Assembly (NCBI GenBank): GCA_039545275.1
Contig: BCHS01000004.1
Coordinates: 552,978 to 616,977 of the forward strand
DNA length: 64,000 nucleotides
Source: Pseudomicrostroma phylloplanum
Taxonomy: Eukaryota > Basidiomycota > Exobasidiomycetes > Microstromatales
Reading direction: 5' to 3'
Numbering within the stretch: the stretch's first letter is position 1; the number at the start of each line of letters is the position of its first letter. A program made the translations under genes and the position numbers. The notes below the pieces were generated by a model. That model was not told the origin of the DNA, did not search any database, and was given only the letters and a program-made list of their open reading frames with translations. Shown one piece after another: positions 1 to 10,111 of this stretch.

Positions 1-975
<975 letters not shown>

Positions 976-1627
976 TCGGCTCTCGATTCCTCTCTGGGCC
1001 TTTCTCTCTCCTCTTTCGCTTTTTACCATGCTTCACCGCAACCTCACATACTTTCCTATCCTTGTATTTTAGTTGATACGGCCAACCCATCTCTTCGTCG
1101 CCAATCTACACTGCTTGATTGCTGCGCCCATACCCATACGCCACTGCTCGAGTCTGACTGTCTGAATAGCGTGAAGGGGGACAAAGCATAGTGTACAGGT
1201 TGGCCTGCCTCCACTACCTGCAACGCCATCGCGAATGACTACTGACTTGCAGGGCCCATGCAATTACCGGTGCCAATAACACCATTCCTATCCTTGACGT
1301 CTTACAACGCTGAATGCTACCACGCTCATCTCTCGTTGTCACTGCGTAGCCGCTGCCGACGTCCTCACGTCATGGAGGGGTCTAATCGCCCTGCTCCACT
1401 TGCACCGCTTTCCGGCATGCTCAGTCCACCACGTTCACACCCGACACATTGTCCTCCTCCCACATGATCTTCTGGCAGCACTCATCAGCCTCAGCACCTT
1501 CTTCCTTCGGGGAACATCCTTCTGATACTGATACAAGGGTACACGAACGTCTGACCCGCCGCGACACTCATCAGTATCACTCCCTTTGCACCGACACTTC
1601 TTGATACCCGCATATACCAACCTCAAC
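976..1627. other. Intergenic: H4 3' end and SYLF-SH3 gene leader
   Basis: About 650 nt between two genes on the same strand. Open frames here are short and lack protein-like composition. It presumably holds the H4 3' UTR and the promoter of the next gene. No clear TATA box or repeat was noticed. Confidence 0.4.
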
Positions 1628-3572
1628 ATGGGAATCAGGGACACATTCAACAGGATGGCTTCGGACCCCAAGGCCCAGACGGCCGGCGCAAGCTTCAAGA
1701 AGCTCGAGACGGGCGTGTGGAAAGTGCTAGGTGAGGATGAGGTCCACCAGTGCGGAAGACGTACTTAGTCACTCAATAGCCCCTTACACGCCCTTGCTTG
1801 CCTGCCCTGTTCTCGCTCCTGTGCCCCTCCCCCTCCTCATCTGGCAGATCCACTGGGTAAAGTCTCCAACCAGATCGCCGGTCGCTTGGGCGCCGAGGCC
1901 TTCTGGCCCACGGAGCTAGCAGAGGGAGAAATCGACAAGGCGGCCAGGATCTTGCGCACCTTCAGCATCGAAGGCGCCCGAGCCGACGAAGGGTCCAAGG
2001 CCGAAGCCAGCGGAGGAGTAGCCACAGCTCCCGGGGGTGGACCCGTAGATCCTAATGAGCATAGGAAGACTCAGAAGGTTGTCAGAAAGATTCCGGAAAA
2101 GGCGATCCAGGGCGCTTGTGGAATCGCAATCTTTACATGCTTCAGGACCGGCTTTGGTTGGTCTGGTGCGGGTGGTTCTGGCGTGGTGATGGCAAGGCTG
2201 CCTGATGGGTCTTGGGGACCGCCTTCTGGCCTACTGGTGCACACATTGGGCTGGGGACTCTTGGTCGGCCTCGACATTGTGAGTTGTATGCTGCACTGAA
2301 GACCGCAGCAGAGGCAACAGCCAGCCTGACTCTGCTCCTTCTCTCTTCCTCCGCTAGTACGACGTGGTCCTGGTGATTCGCAAGCCAGAGACTCTCAAGG
2401 CCTTCACACACCCCAAAGTCTCCGTAGGAGGAGAGCTGAGCGTCGCCGCAGGACCCGTGGGCAATGGTGCTATGATCGACAGTGGCTTGGAAGCGAAGCC
2501 AGTGTGGTCCTATTCCAAGTCCAAGGGAGTGTATGCTGGCTTGCAGCTGGACGGCACCATCATTCTCAAGGTGAGCCTAAGAGCGGCTGCCTGGCCTCAG
2601 GCTTCAGGCTCTCACTGACATTTCTACTCATCCCTCTTATCCACTCTCAGCGAGACGACGCCAACGCCCGCTTCTACGGCCAAAAGGTCACTGTCGCAGA
2701 CATCTTCCAGGGCAAAGTCCGTGCCCCACCCGCGGCCAAGCCCCTCATGCAGACCTTGTACGCAGCCGAAGGCCGACCAGACTACCTCGGTACAGATGCC
2801 ATCCCACAGGGCCTCACCCCAGGAGATATTCCGGTGTCGGAGGACGACTTTAAGAATGCTGATGCCCAGGTGGGACCAGGGCATGGAGCTCCTCAGCAAG
2901 GAGGCGCAGGGTATGGAGCAACAGGGTACGGGCAACAGGCAGGTCACGGCAGCGCTGGATACGGAGGTGCTGAGTACGGAGGCGCTGCAATTGGAGGGGC
3001 GGCAGCCGCAGGGACTGCTGCTTCCTCGCACACGTTCTCATCCGGCGGTACAGACTCGAAGAGCGGTTACGCACAAGGTGTCCACTCCGAGGACGCAGCC
3101 CCACCTCCTACATACGACGACGAAGCATACACTGCCCCTCCTCCTCCTGACTTCGCCGAGGATGCCGGGCCTCGCGATGCAGTGGCCGAGAAGGAAGCTC
3201 TACGGAGGCAGTACGCCCAGCAAGATGCGACTGCCTCAACGGCGGGTGGGTACGGCGGCGGCGGCAGTGGAGGCGGCAGTACTGCCCTGCCCGCTCATTC
3301 GTCGCACCCAAGCAGAGTGAGGGCCGCATACGATTTTGCAGGCGTCGAGAATGGGGACCTTACATTCCACGCGGGTGAGGTGATCGATGTCACGGGCATG
3401 GAGGGAGACCAGTGGTATCGCGGTAGCATCAGCTTCAATGGGCAGACGAGGAGCGGAAGTAAGTACGACGATCCGTAACAGTAAGCCCTTGCTACTGAGC
3501 TGACCGACGCATCGTCTTACTCTGCCGATTTCTCCTTCAGTCTTCCCTGCAAATTACGTCACTCCACTCTGA
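1628..3572 (+). CDS. SYLF-SH3 protein (Ysc84/Lsb3, SH3YL1 family)
   Basis: Likely lipid-binding actin-patch protein acting in endocytosis. Five exons: 1628-1730, 1848-2278, 2358-2570, 2651-3458 and 3541-3572, giving 528 residues with all phases consistent. The SYLF (DUF500) region spans about residues 95-290 and includes CGIAIFTCFRTGFGWSGAGG and GVYAGLQLDG, typical of the family's lipid-binding fold. A Gly/Tyr/Pro-rich linker follows. A C-terminal SH3 domain starts near residue 470 (RVRAAYDFAGVENGDLTF); its closing motif GIFPANYV-like is completed only after the last intron, which supports the tiny final exon. Family knowledge: yeast Ysc84 and Lsb3 bundle actin and bind Las17. Confidence 0.93.
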
Positions 3573-3721
3573 TCGGACCACTGGGCACTCTATGCTACGC
3601 TGTAATTGACGATATGAATGTCTATACTCTAATTCACCTCTGATGCTCTATGGTACAATTTGCTCAGCGCTGCAGCGACGACGCGGGTGTGGCAAGAGAG
3701 CGAGCGTACGTCTTCTCCAGC

Positions 3722-5670
3722 TCAGAAGGGCGATACGGCATCTCTCATGGGCTTCTTCCCCTCGTCCTCGCTCCCTTCACCGTCCTTCATCTCCAGCTTG
3801 ACCCCTCGCGATGAGTATCCGTAACTCAGCGCCTGTGCCTGACTCTCCCCCGGGTTGACCACCACTCCTGTGTTAGGCGCCAGAAGGGGCGGAGGCGGAG
3901 GCGCATGTGCATGTGCAGGGAGGTACATGCCCAGGTGGCACGCCACGAGCTGTGCCGCCTGTTGCCTGTCCACAGCCGTGCTCGAGATCGTATGCCGGAG
4001 CGCAAGGGCAGTACCGTGGTAGGCGGCGGTGAAGCAGCGCTCGAAGTCTTCGTCGCCTCGCTCCAGCCCACGCCCTAGGAGCTGATGCTGCACGAGCTTC
4101 TTGATCGTGCCGCGATTGCGGGTCTCCAAGGACGAGTAGGAGGAAGTGGTGCCTGGACCGCTAGCGCCCGTCTTGCTGGGGGCACCCTTGATGGGCTTTA
4201 CTCCGTCGGTCCTGCTTGCTAAGGACTCGTCTGCCTCGTCGAAGCTGGAAAAGACGGCCGAGTCTGGCATCTCAGGAGTGACAGCCGCAGAGCTCGAAGG
4301 GGTGACTTTCCTACTCTTGTGACTCGAGACGGTCAGAGAAGGCAGTCTGAGAGAGTTGCCCTTGTGAGCAAGTGCCGCACCAGAGGCAGAGGAAGAGGTC
4401 CGCTCCATTCGCCTCTTGGTAGTCGTTGTCAAATCTACCTCGTCTGCTCGCCGACGCTTCGAGGGAGAAGCAAGCATCTGTGAAGGGCTGCCAGGGGCCT
4501 GGAAGCCAGTATCCGTCCCTGCTGTCGTTGCTGTCTTCTGCCGCTTCTCCCCTCTGCGGCCCGGGGTATGGTTGCCGCCCGTGCTACGAGAACGAGGCGC
4601 CGTCTCTGCAACCAGTGCAGCTGAATCTTGTGAATCTTCTGCCAAGACAGAATCTTCTGCCAAGACATCTCCGGCAGAGAGGGGAGGAGCTCCGAGCGAG
4701 GGTGTCCTTGCCCATTTGCTTGCATGCGACCTTGCCGGCAAGGGTGGATCCGCAGGCGAAGACGACCTTGGAGGGGGACCACCGCGCTGTGAGAGCATCA
4801 AGTCGGCGAGGGCAGCCGCCCTTGGTAGTGGGTCGTCTGGGCGGGGCTGCTTCGCGAGGGCCTGTCGTGCTTTTCTCCTCTTCACCAACCGCCTCCCGAC
4901 CACAATGTCCAACCCTCTACTTCCATCTTCGAGCGTCTGTGTCCCATCAGAGAGACGAGCGAAGAGCACAAGCTGAAGCGCTTTCCCGTCGACTACAGCT
5001 GGAGGACCAAAGCCTTGCGAGTAGGAGCTCACAAAGGGGTCTTGAGATTGGGAGTCGGAGGACTGGAAGTCGTGACTTGTGGGAGCAGTCGAGAGAGCAA
5101 AGACGTGGCGACTTCGGGGTCGGTCGAGCTTGCTCCAGTCCTCTCGCCAGCAGAAGTGTCGCTCGAAGAAGGAAGCAGTGGCTTGTTCTCGAGGGTCAAT
5201 GTACCTAGGAGCGGCAGAGGAGATGGTGAGGCCGACGAGATGATCAGCTGAGGAGCTTACCAGACAGCCCCAAAACACAGTAGTGTCTGCACGCTGGCAA
5301 CTCACATTTTGACCCTCCCTGTGGCCTCTATCGTCACATCGACCTCCCGCCCATCTACCTTCTGCCTGCTACTCCCAGCTCCGCCCACCCCTCTTGCCGT
5401 TGCACCTCCCACATCCGCCTGCTCCAGCAGGTCGATCCCAACGACCCTCTGGCCTCTGACCATCTCTAAAGCTAGACAAATTTCAGCATCATAGTTGTCC
5501 CCCTTTTCCTCGCTAGCGGAAGGACTCGAGTCGAAGGGCGAGACAGTAGACACGAAGGCTACGCCGGGTAGGAGGGTGCCGTCGGCCAGCCGTAGTGGAC
5601 CTCGATAGAGGAGACGCGGCTTGAAGGTGGAGTGCTGCACCGCAGAGGGAGTCGTGGGATCGGTCGTCAT
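3722..5670 (-). CDS. Candidate Sld7-like replication initiation protein
   Basis: Two exons on the minus strand, 5670-5306 and 5204-3722, joined across a 101-nt intron (GTGAGT donor, CTCCTAG acceptor), give 615 residues. The start at 5670 (MTTDPTTPS) is the first ATG in frame. The N-terminal part contains RLLYRGPLRLADGTLLPGV and the middle is long and Ser/Pro/Arg-rich. Near residue 480 the motif NRGTIKKLVQHQLLGRGLER, followed by DF..C....YHGTALALRH, resembles the C-terminal domain of yeast Sld7, the partner of Sld3 at replication origins. That link rests on my recall of the family pattern and is inference. A direct duplication encodes the LAEDSVLAEDS stretch near 4630-4667. It could instead be an unrelated disordered nuclear protein. 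Confidence 0.55.
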
Positions 5671-5913
5671 CCTACTGGGCGAGCGAGAGGCCTCATTTGA
5701 CGAGGTGTGGAGCGTCGCGGGACAATGAATGTATGGGGAAGAGCATGAAGCGGAATCAGAAGGCTCACAAGCGGACAGAGGACGGAAGGCGACGCGTGCT
5801 TGGACGCGACTTGAATTTACAGGCAATGCAATTGACCATGACTACGACTGCGACAATGACAATGACAATGCCCTTGGGTATAATGGCTGAGATACGAGAT
5901 GGAAGATGCCGTA

Positions 5914-7404
5914 CTAGTCATCAATGACGATAATTTCCGCACACGACGATGGGAGGCGAGGTTGGACCAGCGGCTGAGTCTCGTAGGTGCGTGGCGGCAG
6001 CTTCAGCGTGCTCCTGACCGCTGGCCGCTCCTTCGTAGGTAGATACAGGGCAGTAATGGGATTGGCCTTGGTCTTTGGAGGTAGCTTGAGAGGCACAAAG
6101 GTATTCTTGACGACGCGGTTGCTTACCGCTGCAAGAGGAGGCCTTGGCCGAGCGAGTGCGCTGCTGGTGCTTTCCGTCGCTTCTCTGTCTGAGCTAAAGA
6201 GAGCTTCATCATCAGAGACGTCGGAAGATGCATCTGCCTTGTGACGCTGCCCTTGCTTAGCTCTCGGTGCGACAGCCGTCTGAAATGGCGCTCGTACCGC
6301 AGTGTTAGGAGCAGTCTGTCTTTTGGCCGGTGTCTTGCGCTTCTCAGAAGTGACCAGAGCACTCGTCTCCAGAATTTCGAGCTGCTCCAAGAGTGCTGAT
6401 CGTGGGACTGTGATAGACACTGACCCGACCTCTCGCACCCTCTCCGCTCCACCCGAGTCTGCCTCCTGCTGCTCCACTCTTTCTTCGACTGCTTCTTCAT
6501 CCTCCTTGCCTTCCTTTACTGCAATCTCCCTTGCCACTCTTCTGCCCTCCTCGCTCAGTCCGAAGGTAGCCGGCCTGCCCTTCTGCCATGCCATGCCTCT
6601 GTTCAGCAAAGTCTTCATCGCGCTCCAAGCCGTCAAATATTTAGCTCCTCCAGCAGAAGCAGAGCTCGCACCGGTTTTGCGAGAGACTGTGTAGGTGTAC
6701 GAGGCGCGGCAGTACTTCTGACCTTTGGCGATAATAGACTCCTTGCCGTGATAGCTCGTCTCGCTAGCGTCTTCGGTGTTCTCCTCCTCGCTGGAAAGGA
6801 GATACATGGCGATTAAGATGCCCCAGGCCCCTGAACGAGGAGCAGGCATGTAGGCGCTTGTGTGCCTACTCTTCGTTTGTTTCTGAGCAGTCGTCGAGGA
6901 TGACTCTCCTTGATCATCTCCAGTGCTTTCTGACCTGCGTGACTTGCTTGTGGATGAGGCTGAAGTCGACCTAGAGCTCCCTTGCTCTGATGCGCCTTGA
7001 GATCTGGCACCTGCCGATGTCGCCTGTCGCTTGCTAGACGTCTGCCTCGAAGGGCCAGCTATGTCAGCCTGATTGGCTATCTGCTCTTCCTGCGCCTCCA
7101 TCTCATCCAGTTCCTGCACCAAGCTCCTCCTACCCCGCTTCTTGGTGCGCTCCTCCTCGATTGCCTTCTTGGCAGAGTCCAAGCCACCGGCCGCTTCGAT
7201 CATCTCGTGCAGACGCCTTCGGACTCCTGCAGAGAAGCCTTCGAGAGCATCGAGCTCCTCGATGGAGTTCATGGCAACAGGACACCGGGTCAAGGACTGC
7301 ACGGCGAGAGCATAGTGTGGAGCGGCCAGGGAGGATGAGGCACTTAGAGAGGCATGATGCTGCTTGAGCAGGTGCAGGTAGACGGCGTTGTTCCCTGCCG
7401 GCAT
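5914..7404 (-). CDS. Mus81-like HhH/winged-helix protein lacking the nuclease domain
   Basis: Intronless, 496 residues, starting at the ATG at 7404. The first 70 residues (NNAVYLHLLKQHH, then IEELDALEGFSAGVRRRLHE) match the N-terminal helix-hairpin-helix of Mus81 structure-specific endonucleases. Residues about 190-300 (RSGAWGILIAMYLL, LTAWSAMKTLLNRG, FGLSEEGRRVAREI) match the Mus81 winged helix. Full-length Mus81 continues with an ERCC4 nuclease carrying an ERKxxD core and a second HhH. Here the chain ends instead at SSCAEIIVIDD and a TAG stop. No intron donor was found that would add the nuclease, and the next sequence downstream is another gene. The end resembles a SUMO-interacting motif. 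Head-to-tail with the Sld7-like gene. Confidence 0.75.
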   Translation of the reverse strand: MPAGNNAVYLHLLKQHHASLSASSSLAAPHYALAVQSLTRCPVAMNSIEELDALEGFSAGVRRRLHEMIEAAGGLDSAKKAIEEERTKKRGRRSLVQELDEMEAQEEQIANQADIAGPSRQTSSKRQATSAGARSQGASEQGSSRSTSASSTSKSRRSESTGDDQGESSSTTAQKQTKSRHTSAYMPAPRSGAWGILIAMYLLSSEEENTEDASETSYHGKESIIAKGQKYCRASYTYTVSRKTGASSASAGGAKYLTAWSAMKTLLNRGMAWQKGRPATFGLSEEGRRVAREIAVKEGKEDEEAVEERVEQQEADSGGAERVREVGSVSITVPRSALLEQLEILETSALVTSEKRKTPAKRQTAPNTAVRAPFQTAVAPRAKQGQRHKADASSDVSDDEALFSSDREATESTSSALARPRPPLAAVSNRVVKNTFVPLKLPPKTKANPITALYLPTKERPAVRSTLKLPPRTYETQPLVQPRLPSSCAEIIVIDD

Positions 7405-8043
7405 TTTACCAGTGCTATATGGCGAGCTAGAACAAGATGGGAGTGATGATGTTTCACGGGCTCATGGCTACTTGCAATATCGGTATCTGGATGATGGAGT
7501 GCGAGAGCGGCAACGGAAGCGGGAAGGAGATGTTGTGTTGCTTGTGGGATTACGTCAGCAGCACACGCGTGCGCTCCTCTGTGTCACTGAACACCCATAC
7601 CTCCTCGATCAGTACAACTGGCACTTGACGACAGATATTCATGCTCGTTCAAGTTCAGTCGTCCTGTTTGCATTGAGTGTACACAATGCTGAGAGCGATT
7701 GGGAATGGGCTTGCCGGCCGCGTTTGCTCATGTCGATGTCACATGTTCCCCGAACATCATCCACGTGGGTCACGAGGTCTCAAAGGATCAGGCACATTCG
7801 TGTATTAGTCGTGCATCCAGCAGGATGGTTGAGATGCAGCTATGAAGCAAGGTACATGATGAGATACAATCAGGTAATGTCTGTCGCAACGGCATTAGAC
7901 CATCGATGGAGGGGGAGTAGAAGCCGAGCAAAGAACAGACTAAAAGCGGACGAAAGTATGAAGACGAAAGGATGGGAAAACAGGCTGAGGTAATAATAGC
8001 CTTTAGATGGTTGAGGACTGTATGTGAACACAGTCTCTTGCAC
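7405..8043. other. Intergenic region upstream of the Mus81-like gene
   Basis: About 640 nt between the start of one minus-strand gene and the end of the next. A plus-strand open frame of about 200 codons crosses it but has no recognisable domain, and its composition looks non-coding. Presumed promoter of the Mus81-like gene plus the Rds1 3' UTR. Confidence 0.35.
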
Positions 8044-9357
8044 TTATCCGGCCTGGTAGATGGCAGGGCCAGCGATGGTGGCACCGTTGATCAAGGTCAG
8101 GTTGAGCGGTGTGTAGAAGGAGTTGGAGTTGGTGATGGCGGTGAACATGGTTCCGTTGATGACTCCCTGGGTGGAGCTGTTGTGAGGGAAGATCAGTCCA
8201 CTGGGCTGGTAGGTGTAACCCTTGTACTTGCCGTTGGAGGTCTTGGTGACGTTCTCCAAGTCACTGTAGGTGACGTTGTACTGCTGGAGCCAAGCGACGT
8301 AACGAGGAGTCTTGTCGTCGGCAACGACCTCGGTCTTCTCCCCGTAGGGTCCCTGGGTCTTGCCGGGGGCGTCCCACTCGAAGAAGACCTGACGACCAGC
8401 GGCGCTGAGGGCGGTAGTGTTGGAGTAGATAGCGGGGCCTCCAGCAGCCTCACCAACGGCGACCAGGTCTGGCTGATTCTGGACGGTCAGCTTTGGGTAG
8501 ATCGAGAAGGCGACGGGGACGTTGTGCGATGGGCACTCGGTGATGTAAGGGCTCAGCAGAGTCCATGCCCAGGCCTGAGGAGTACCGGTCTCGAACCAGA
8601 TGTTGACAGAGTTGACACCGAGCCACTGTCGGAAGGTGTACTGCTGACGGGCCTCCGTGGCAATGGACTGAAGCAAAATCTGGGCGTTGGCACGGTTGTC
8701 GAGACTGGGCAGGAAACCGTAGACTCCGCTCTCTCCCCATCGGGTGAGCTCCTCGCAGAACAAGAGAGCCTCACGCACGGTGCTGAAAGGGTATGAGTAC
8801 TTGCACTTCTTGGGGGCCTTAGCACCGAGGAGGTTGCTCAGCACAGTGGCGTGACCGATCTCCTGCTGTGCGAAGAAACGCAGCAGGGAGATGTCATCCT
8901 CTGAGAGACCAGCGTCGGCAAAGTCCTGCACGGAGAACTTGGCGATAATGTAGTTGAAGAGGTCCAACTCAATGAGCTCCTGGTGAACACCAAGGTTAAG
9001 CGAGTGGAAGTCGAATGCTGAGAATGCAGCGTAGTGTGGGTTCTTGGAGAAACCAGCGGGGATAGGGTTCTTGTAGCCGGTGTAGTTCTTTCCTCCAGAG
9101 AGGGTGCTTCCAGCGCCGAGCTGAACGGTGTCGACAACGGGCGAGACGCCACGCTTGTTGACTCGCTCGGCCATTCGGGCGTGGAGAGCCTCCAGAGCTG
9201 GCTCCAGAGAGGGGTCACGCTCCTGGATCTGACGCGAGAGCTCAGCACCTCGAGCGTCATACCTGAGGCTGTCTGAGCCAACGGGAGAGGAAGGGATAGC
9301 GAGAGTGGTGGTCAATGCCGTAGCAAGGACGAGGAGGGAAGTGGTGAGAAAACGCAT
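8044..9357 (-). CDS. Secreted ferritin-like Rds1 family stress protein
   Basis: Intronless, 437 residues from the ATG at 9357. An in-frame upstream ATG at 9387 is less likely because the second gives a clean signal peptide (MRFLTTSLLVLATALTTTLA). The body is a ferritin-like fold of the Rds1/sexual-development family: FHSLNLGVHQELIELDLFNY, then RFFAQQEIGHATVLSNLLG near residue 165 with an ExxH pair typical of di-iron ferritin-like proteins, then ARQQYTFRQWLG. Several N-x-T/S sites suggest glycosylation. The family was named after S. pombe Rds1, whose expression responds to nutrients and stress; the biochemical role is unclear. A strong TATA box lies just upstream. Confidence 0.88.
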   Translation of the reverse strand: MRFLTTSLLVLATALTTTLAIPSSPVGSDSLRYDARGAELSRQIQERDPSLEPALEALHARMAERVNKRGVSPVVDTVQLGAGSTLSGGKNYTGYKNPIPAGFSKNPHYAAFSAFDFHSLNLGVHQELIELDLFNYIIAKFSVQDFADAGLSEDDISLLRFFAQQEIGHATVLSNLLGAKAPKKCKYSYPFSTVREALLFCEELTRWGESGVYGFLPSLDNRANAQILLQSIATEARQQYTFRQWLGVNSVNIWFETGTPQAWAWTLLSPYITECPSHNVPVAFSIYPKLTVQNQPDLVAVGEAAGGPAIYSNTTALSAAGRQVFFEWDAPGKTQGPYGEKTEVVADDKTPRYVAWLQQYNVTYSDLENVTKTSNGKYKGYTYQPSGLIFPHNSSTQGVINGTMFTAITNSNSFYTPLNLTLINGATIAGPAIYQAG

Positions 9358-9433
9358 TGTGAAGGCGAAGGGAGATAGACGAGGCAAAGGATGCTGGAAA
9401 GAAATGATCTTGCGACTGTTTTTGCCACCCTCG

Positions 9434-9446
9434 CTATATATATATT
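9434..9446 (-). promoter_or_regulatory. TATA box of the Rds1-like gene
   Basis: A run of alternating TATATATATATA sits about 80 nt upstream of the start codon at 9357. It is the clearest TATA element seen in the window and fits a strongly inducible gene. Confidence 0.6.
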
Positions 9447-10111
9447 CAGTCTCTTCTGCTCACACCACTCGACTACAAGTTCTCCGAGGACGTGAGGGTG
9501 CGATGGCATGTGGGGCTCCTCCCTCTGCCCTCGTGCACAGAGTCTCACGCTGACCAGATCATCCTCGGTGTGGTGTGGTGGATGCCGAGGCAGCGGCAGA
9601 GGCAGTAGATCGTTGTGCAATATGGAATTGTGACCCTTGTGGGACGCCGTGTGGGTGGAAGCGACGCTGCAGGAAGATGTCAGCGGTGCGTTCGCCCGCC
9701 TGCAGGGTCCAGTGGCCCATCTCCACATTGCAGATTGGCCAATACCGCATCGCTTCTCTTCGGCTTCCGGCGGCGGACAAGTTCTGCCACGCGGCTGATT
9801 CCCCTCCCGCCTCTTCGTCATAGCCATCTAGAGGCCGCATACCACCCCAACAGTCCCCGGCCTTTGATCCAGGCAGGGCTCCTCTGCTCCTCCATCTCGA
9901 GTCTTCGCTTGACCTGATCTCACACGCAAATAGTTCGTGCTCCGGGGAGTCTGGCCTTTTTCTAGCACCACGATCCTCTCGACCTGAGAAGTTGGTTGGG
10001 CACCTCTTGAATCGCCGGCTGCTTCTTGCGCGCAGGACTGACAAGGTGGGAGGGGTGTGTCTCAGGGATCGAGGCAGACATTCTTAGATCCGTCACATCC
10101 CCACCAAGCGA
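9447..10111. other. Divergent promoter region, Rds1-like and IMPACT-domain genes
   Basis: About 670 nt separating a minus-strand and a plus-strand gene. Open frames on both strands are compositionally biased and carry no recognisable motif. It probably holds control elements for both genes. Confidence 0.4.

Noticed and set aside
5302..5826. Possible continuation of the Mus81-like gene into a nuclease domain
   Set aside because: The downstream minus-strand frame reads as the first exon of the Sld7-like gene with its own ATG at 5670 and has no ERCC4 motif. No donor-acceptor pair links the two.
7388..7993. Plus-strand open frame of about 200 codons between the Mus81-like and Rds1-like genes
   Set aside because: No domain, no low-complexity signature of a real protein, and it overlaps the Mus81-like start. 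It is best explained as a chance open frame in a promoter.
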